Part shown: one piece after another, positions 59,470-64,000 of the stretch
How positions within the stretch are numbered: position 1 is the first letter of the stretch
Layout: every line of letters begins with the position of its first letter
NCBI GenBank assembly: GCA_000320605.2
Contig: KB445809.1
Span: 248,001 to 312,000 of the forward strand
Direction: 5' to 3'
From: Gelatoporia subvermispora B
Lineage: Eukaryota > Basidiomycota > Agaricomycetes > Polyporales > Gelatoporiaceae
DNA: 64,000 nucleotides
Position numbers and translations under genes: made by a program
The notes under the pieces: generated by a model
Told to the model about the DNA's origin: nothing
Databases searched by the model: none
What the model saw: the letters and a program-made list of their open reading frames with translations, nothing else

Positions 59470-59476
59470 TATAAGA
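59470..59476 (+). promoter_or_regulatory. TATA box of the second hsp20 gene
   Basis: TATAAGA, 44 nt downstream of the heat-shock element and 116 nt before the ATG. Confidence 0.65.
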
Positions 59477-59585
59477 AGGGCCTCTGGCCTGGTGGTCTCT
59501 CCAGGATTAATTCGAACACACTCGCTCAAGTCACTCGCTACTCTCATAACTTCTTCTCTTCATTTACGACCTTTCACGATTCATC

Positions 59586-60179
59586 ATGTCCCTCACCTCG
59601 ATCTTCTATGAGCCCTTCTACTCCCTCGCGGACTTTGACCGCCTGTTCGACGAGGCATTCTCCGCGCGCACCGATGGCAGCACCAACAATCGCCAAGTCG
59701 CGCGGCAGGGCCAGAACGGTGATGGCTCGCGCGCTCTCCGGCCACGGTGAGTAGCTCCCGCTAGCCCTTCAAAGTTTACTCAGGATGCTGACGAGTGGGT
59801 AGGCTGGACCTGCATGAGGATACGCAGGCAAACACCGTAACGGCAACATTTGAGCTGCCGGGTCTTAACAAAGAGAACGTGAACATCGACGTGCGCGACG
59901 GCGTGCTAAACGTCTCGGGCGAGTCCAAGATCTCGTCTGAGCGTGACGAGAACGGTTATGCGGTGCGCGAGCGCCGCTTCGGCCGCTTCCAACGTGCCAT
60001 CCCGCTTCCTCAGGGCATCAAGGTATGTTCACTTCAGCAGCCTGTGGTTGAAGTTCGTTCGCTGATGAATGTCTTCACAGCATGAGGATATCAAGGCGTC
60101 GATGGAGAACGGCGTGCTGACGGTGACGTTCCCGAAGACGACACCGGAGCAGGCACCGAAGAGGATTACCATCTCATGA
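59586..60179 (+). CDS. Small heat-shock protein (Hsp20/alpha-crystallin)
   Basis: Three exons (59586-59746, 59803-60022, 60081-60179) give 159 residues. The arm reads MSLTSIFYEPFYSLADFDRL. The alpha-crystallin domain has LDLHEDTQANTVTATFELPG, VSGESKISSERDENGY, RRFGRFQRAIPLPQG and NGVLTVTFPK, and it ends in ITIS. Intron positions and phases equal those of the gene at 44724, so the two are paralogues. The N-terminal arm differs most and lacks the glutamine-rich part. A perfect heat-shock element and TATA box indicate heat induction through Hsf1. Confidence 0.93.
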
Positions 60180-60830
60180 AGGCATCTATTCAACTGTGTG
60201 CGTGGTGTTATGGATGGAGTTGTTGTAGCAGCATTCTTGGCATAGTTCCGGAGTAATTCGATTGTCCTCACATGGAGTTTCAGTGTGACGAGTTACTAAG
60301 AGGCGTCTGACATTTGACCGCTCTCCCGAACTTCGAAGTCGATGATCGGATGTAGAAGAGCACCCTTGAAAAGACGCTCAGATACATGTGTTATGCGGCA
60401 AAATACGACATTTCCGTAAAGATAGCACATAGGTCAAATTCGAAGCGAATGATGGTTCTGTATGTGCTAAACGAGTACCTTATTGAGGCACGGTCCAGTA
60501 TTAGAATCGTTTCATTGATATCAATAATCTTGTGACACTGTATTTGCCTTCCACTGTGGCGACGTGAAGCACGGATTATGAAATGGTAAAGGCCTAACCC
60601 CTCCGCTACCGGCGCGCGCTGCTCACACCCACTCGTCTCGGCAGCGCTTGGTGAGAACCGGAGTTGGGAAATGCCACTTGGATCTTGGACCTGTACCACG
60701 TACTCGCCAATCTGCCCCTGCCCGTAGACTTCTTGTACGAGAACAACGTGGCGACGTGACTGCGCCCATCGCAGCGACGGAGGCGTCCATGGAGGCCGCG
60801 CTCAGCCCCGGGCCACTATCAATGCCTCGC
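60180..60830. other. Intergenic
   Basis: About 650 bp downstream of hsp20 up to the LINE remnant. No recognisable feature. Confidence 0.4.
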
Positions 60831-60835
60831 CGAAA

Positions 60836-61159
60836 CTGAGCTTCTTACGGGACCACCTGGAGATCCTCGCGTTTCATCGGTACCTGAAATTTATCGTATC
60901 CGAGCACTCATTTGCACTCATCTGCCCGCTTGTGTCCTCGTACTACGCTCTCGCCGTGAAGTGGCTGTGTTGGACTGAGCGATATTGCCCGGCCGTACCA
61001 CGCGCCCAGCGCCTGTGCTGCCTTTGCGTGCGGGCGGTTGAAGACGACGTACACGCGCTATTCGAGTGTGAGAGAGACGCGGAGTTGACGGAACTGCGAT
61101 GGGTGTGCTGGAGTAGAGTGGACGCAGAGAAGTCACAGCTCCTATGCTTTCCGATGTAA
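60836..61159 (+). mobile_element. Remnant of a non-LTR (LINE) retrotransposon, C-terminal end of the polyprotein
   Basis: An open frame contains LSFLRDHLEILAFHRYLKF and RAQRLCCLCVRAVEDDVHALFEC, and ends at TAA 61157-61159. The CxxC...VEDxxHALxxC pattern is the zinc-knuckle-like tail I associate with fungal LINE reverse-transcriptase polyproteins. No reverse transcriptase or endonuclease domain is present, so it is a fragment. Confidence 0.55.
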
Positions 61160-61946
61160 CTCTACGCTCCGTGGGATAGTTCGGTTCGCCTCGGCGGTCT
61201 GGTTCAGCACCGGCATCGGTCATTACGACTCTACAGCTCGAACACGTAGATGTACTTAATAGTACTATCGTCCGATTACTGACCCTATTGGAGCGTGTGA
61301 GTAGAGGTGACGTCCTGTGCATACGTGGCAGTGCTGCCCTGTCTCGCATGGGTACAGACCTGGGCGTTCCAGAAGGGGACCGTGCCGGTAATATATCTCC
61401 TCCCCCTCCTCCCATTACCATCCGAAGGCTCCGGAGACCAAGAGATTGGAAGCTGTCCATAGCGCCATAATGGCGCAGCGGCCCTACGCACAGGCCCTCT
61501 GATCTAGACCTACTTATCCCAGTATGTACCCACGCCGCAAAATCTGCTTCGGACTAAATATGTGTATCGAATTAGATCTGGTGTTCATAACAGCCGAGCA
61601 TTGCTCCCTGCTCTGAAGTTTCTTATTTTTCTGATGTCTAGATCCGAACGTAAGAATTATTAGAAGCAAAACCGTAAGTACTGCATGCGCACGATGGGCG
61701 GACATCATGAAACCAGTCCCAAGTCCAGGAGTAACAGTGGGCGATGAGAAGATGCCAGTGCGGTGTGATGCTAGGAGATCACAAACGTAGCTCGGTTTAC
61801 CCTTGCCCGAAATGGAACTGCTCATAGCTGTTCGCCGACTCAGATGAGTACTAATTATCCGCAGCTCAGAGCGAAAGACCTTATAAGTGTTACACCTTCT
61901 GCGAAACCTTGATTACTAGCCCATTCTTTTGTTACGAGACAACACC
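61160..61946. other. Intergenic
   Basis: About 790 bp between the LINE remnant and the methyltransferase. Short frames only. Confidence 0.4.
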
Positions 61947-62865
61947 ATGTGCGACAGCAACGACAATTACGTCCTGGGCCAGTCTTCGTCGATGCGACGC
62001 GGGTTGAAATGGCGCACAGTCGAGAATTCCGCCTCACACATCATACCACATCTCAAACCCGGCTTGACAATTCTCGATGTCGGATGCGGTCCTGGAACCA
62101 TTACCGTCGATCTCGCCTCTCGAGTCACGGAGGGCAAGGTTATTGGGATCGACATCGCTTCTCGACCCCTTGAGGATGCGCGAATATTTGCAGCAGAAAG
62201 AGGAATCACAAACGTCGAGTTCAAAGAAGGCGACGCACTCTCAATTCCATTCCCTGACTCCACCTTCGATCTCGTTCATGCTCATCAATGCATCCAGCAT
62301 TCCGGCGATCCGGTACGCGCACTCCGCGAAATGAAGCGCGTCACTCGACAGGGCGGGCTGGTTGCCGTATGCGAGATGGACTTCAGTTCCGCCGTATGGT
62401 CCCCCGATATCCCTGGTCTCCGCGAACACCACGTGATGGTGTCCCCAAGTCGCCATTACCAAGGGCACAGACATGAACGCCGGGAGGAAGTTAGTAGGAT
62501 GGGCACTTTCGGCTGGCTTTAGACGAAGCGACATCACCTCGACTGCAGGAGTATGGTGCTACAGCACTCCTGAAGAGCGATCTTATTGGAGTTCATTAGT
62601 CAGCGAAGTGACTATGGTGTCTGACCTGGGAAGGTCGGCCGTGGCACAGGGTTTTGTCACTCAGGAAGGACTAGAGCAGATGGCACATGCTTGGGATGAA
62701 TGGGGTGCTGCAGAGGATGGATGGTTTGCCGTGATCCACGGAGTAATTGTGTGTCGAGTGCGGCCCAAGGCTATAACGCCGGGAAGTGGGAACCAGGACT
62801 ACAAGGTACACCTTCCTATATCGAATTTTCACGCTGGCAACGTAGCTGACGCCTTTCTGTTATGA
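61947..62865 (+). pseudogene. Class I SAM-dependent methyltransferase with a frameshift
   Basis: ATG at 61947. The motifs of a class I methyltransferase are complete: motif I ILDVGCGPGTITVDLA, motif II acidic VIGIDIA, then GDALSIPFPDSTFDLVHAHQ, motif post-III LREMKRVTRQGGLVAVCE. The frame is then lost at a CCCC run (62443-62446). The second half, MNAGRKLVGWALSAGF, GVWCYSTPEERSYW and WDEWGAAEDGWFAVIHG, is typical of fungal UbiE/MLE-type methyltransferases and lies in the next frame, to TGA about 62865. It is intronless. One surplus C explains the break, so it could be a real mutation or a homopolymer error. Substrate unknown. Confidence 0.75.
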
Positions 62866-63794
62866 AGCTGTAGAGCATCATTATACTTGAAAGGGAACAG
62901 ATATACATGGATATCACTGTTCAAATTGCTAGTCCGAAGTGAATTCGCATGTCGTGTAGTGTTGGCCAGTCGCAAAGGGTGTAGCTCGAATCGGTAGCAA
63001 CATCTGCACACTGTATGAATTTATGGTTGAGTGCATGAACTAACCACCAGCATGGCCTTTTCATTCAATCATCCCTATTACCGATAGTCAGCAAGACGTC
63101 GTACATGTGAACCGTTCGACACTACCTCTCGTGAGCACCGGTATTTATCAGTGATTTGCTTGATTTTTGCGCGAGCAGTGTCACTACTAGCCCAGCTGTC
63201 TCTTGTTTCCATACAACATATCGTACACGCTCTCGGATCTTCCGTCCTCAGAGTATAGGATATAGTTCAAGCAGGGCAAGAGGCATTAAATTAGTGCCTT
63301 TATGAGAGAATCAAGGTCATATGTCTCTGCACCTTGACATGATGAATAGATAAGAACAGCAGGGACCTTGCATTCCTAGAGCTAGATGTCTGGTACCGCG
63401 CATTCACATGAAAGCAACTACTCCATCGAGTTGACACGTAAAATCGACGAAAAGGAGCCTCCACGTCGCACGAGCGCTCGCAATGCGCGGGAAGCCGGTC
63501 CGTAATACTCCGCTAGCACGGCAACCACAGCTTTGCAGGCGAGTCGCGCATGCGCGGCAGCCTGCTGTGTCTGTCGACCTTGTTGGTCATTGATACCTTA
63601 TTGCTCCATGCCTCTCTTTTTCGCAGCTTTTCTCGACCTCTTGCACCTGTGTGCTTGAGGCCAGTAATCTGACGATACATGCTGACCTGATGGCAGCCAC
63701 TATTTCGGAAACCCCCAGATGTCAGCAACCTCGGCTTCCACAGATGTACTGTCCGTGAGTTCTACTTCGCGCATCAAACCTTAAGAGAATGTCA
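62866..63794. other. Intergenic
   Basis: About 930 bp without a recognisable gene. A TATA-like CATATAAAG at about 63792-63800 lies before the last ATG. Confidence 0.4.
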
Positions 63795-63849
63795 TATAAA
63801 GAGGGACACGGCCACATTTTGGGCCATCACCACTCGAGCAGTCTCAGCC

Positions 63850-64000
63850 ATGAATGGCGCAGGGATTTTCGATCCCCCTCCGAGCAATTACCGTGCTCGC
63901 TTTCTGTGGCGAACGTTATCAGCGGTCTGGCGGCCCATATGCGCAACCTTCCTCTTTCTTAAGGTTGTTGGGCCTAATGCCTGGCTGCCACACGTCGTCG
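63850..64000 (+). CDS. 5' end of a gene running off the window
   Basis: ATG at 63850, about 52 nt after a CATATAAAG TATA-like site, opens a frame with no stop to the window end (50 codons). It starts MNGAGIFDPPPSNYRARF and includes a hydrophobic part ICATFLFLKVVG. I do not recognise the family, and too little is present. Confidence 0.4.
   Translation, partial: MNGAGIFDPPPSNYRARFLWRTLSAVWRPICATFLFLKVVGPNAWLPHVV

Noticed and set aside
1..64000. CRISPR arrays, bacterial operons or prophage
   Set aside because: The window is fungal nuclear DNA. No regularly spaced repeats or prokaryotic gene organisation were seen.

Overview
The window is nuclear DNA of a basidiomycete, most likely a wood-decay Agaricomycete of the polypore type. 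Nearly every gene is cut by many 45-65 nt introns. The gene set is typical of that group: DUF6533 membrane proteins, fungal P450s with OrdA-like C-termini, a fungal sesquiterpene synthase, a PriB-like Zn2Cys6 regulator, several F-box proteins and a DUR3-type urea transporter. Exon limits given here were read by hand from splice sites and reading frame; where lengths are exact, the exon phases add up.

Layout. 1-2.2 kb: no gene. 2.2-5.6 kb: two tandem DUF6533-family genes, the first internally deleted. 6.2-8.5 kb (-): complete cytochrome P450. 8.5-13.2 kb: no recognisable gene. 13.2-14.7 kb (+): sesquiterpene synthase with a C-terminal membrane segment. 15.4-16.7 kb (+): PP2A-family phosphatase. 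17.6-19.6 kb (-): secreted flavin amine oxidase. 21.2-29.4 kb: two paralogues (both -) of an uncharacterised family flank two F-box genes (+), one of them frameshifted. 30.0-34.1 kb (+): ARPC5 and an F-box/WD40/UIM protein. 34.8 kb (-): intron-containing tRNA-Ala with a decayed partial duplicate beside it. 37.6-39.8 kb (+): second P450. 40.8-44.3 kb (+): DUR3-type transporter. 44.7 and 59.6 kb (+): two small heat-shock proteins with perfect heat-shock elements. 46-47 kb (-): decayed copy of mannose-6-phosphate isomerase; 53.2-54.9 kb (-): the complete gene. 47.5-49.5 kb (+): uncharacterised NLS-bearing protein. 49.6-52.8 kb (+): Zn2Cys6 regulator. 55.5-57.8 kb (-): WD40 gene and an F-box gene with an in-frame stop. 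About 60.8-61.2 kb: LINE remnant. 61.9-62.9 kb (+): frameshifted methyltransferase. 63.85 kb (+): a gene running off the end.

How it fits together. Housekeeping genes (ARPC5, phosphatase, isomerase, heat-shock, tRNA) are interleaved with accessory genes. The P450 and terpene synthase could form a minimal terpenoid locus. Local duplication followed by decay is the main theme: DUF6533 pair, isomerase pair, hsp20 pair, tRNA flank, and the 384/326-aa paralogue pair. The most interesting undescribed item is that last pair: proteins with a conserved N-terminal domain resembling a retroelement Gag fold, a low-complexity linker and a hydrophobic C-terminal hairpin.
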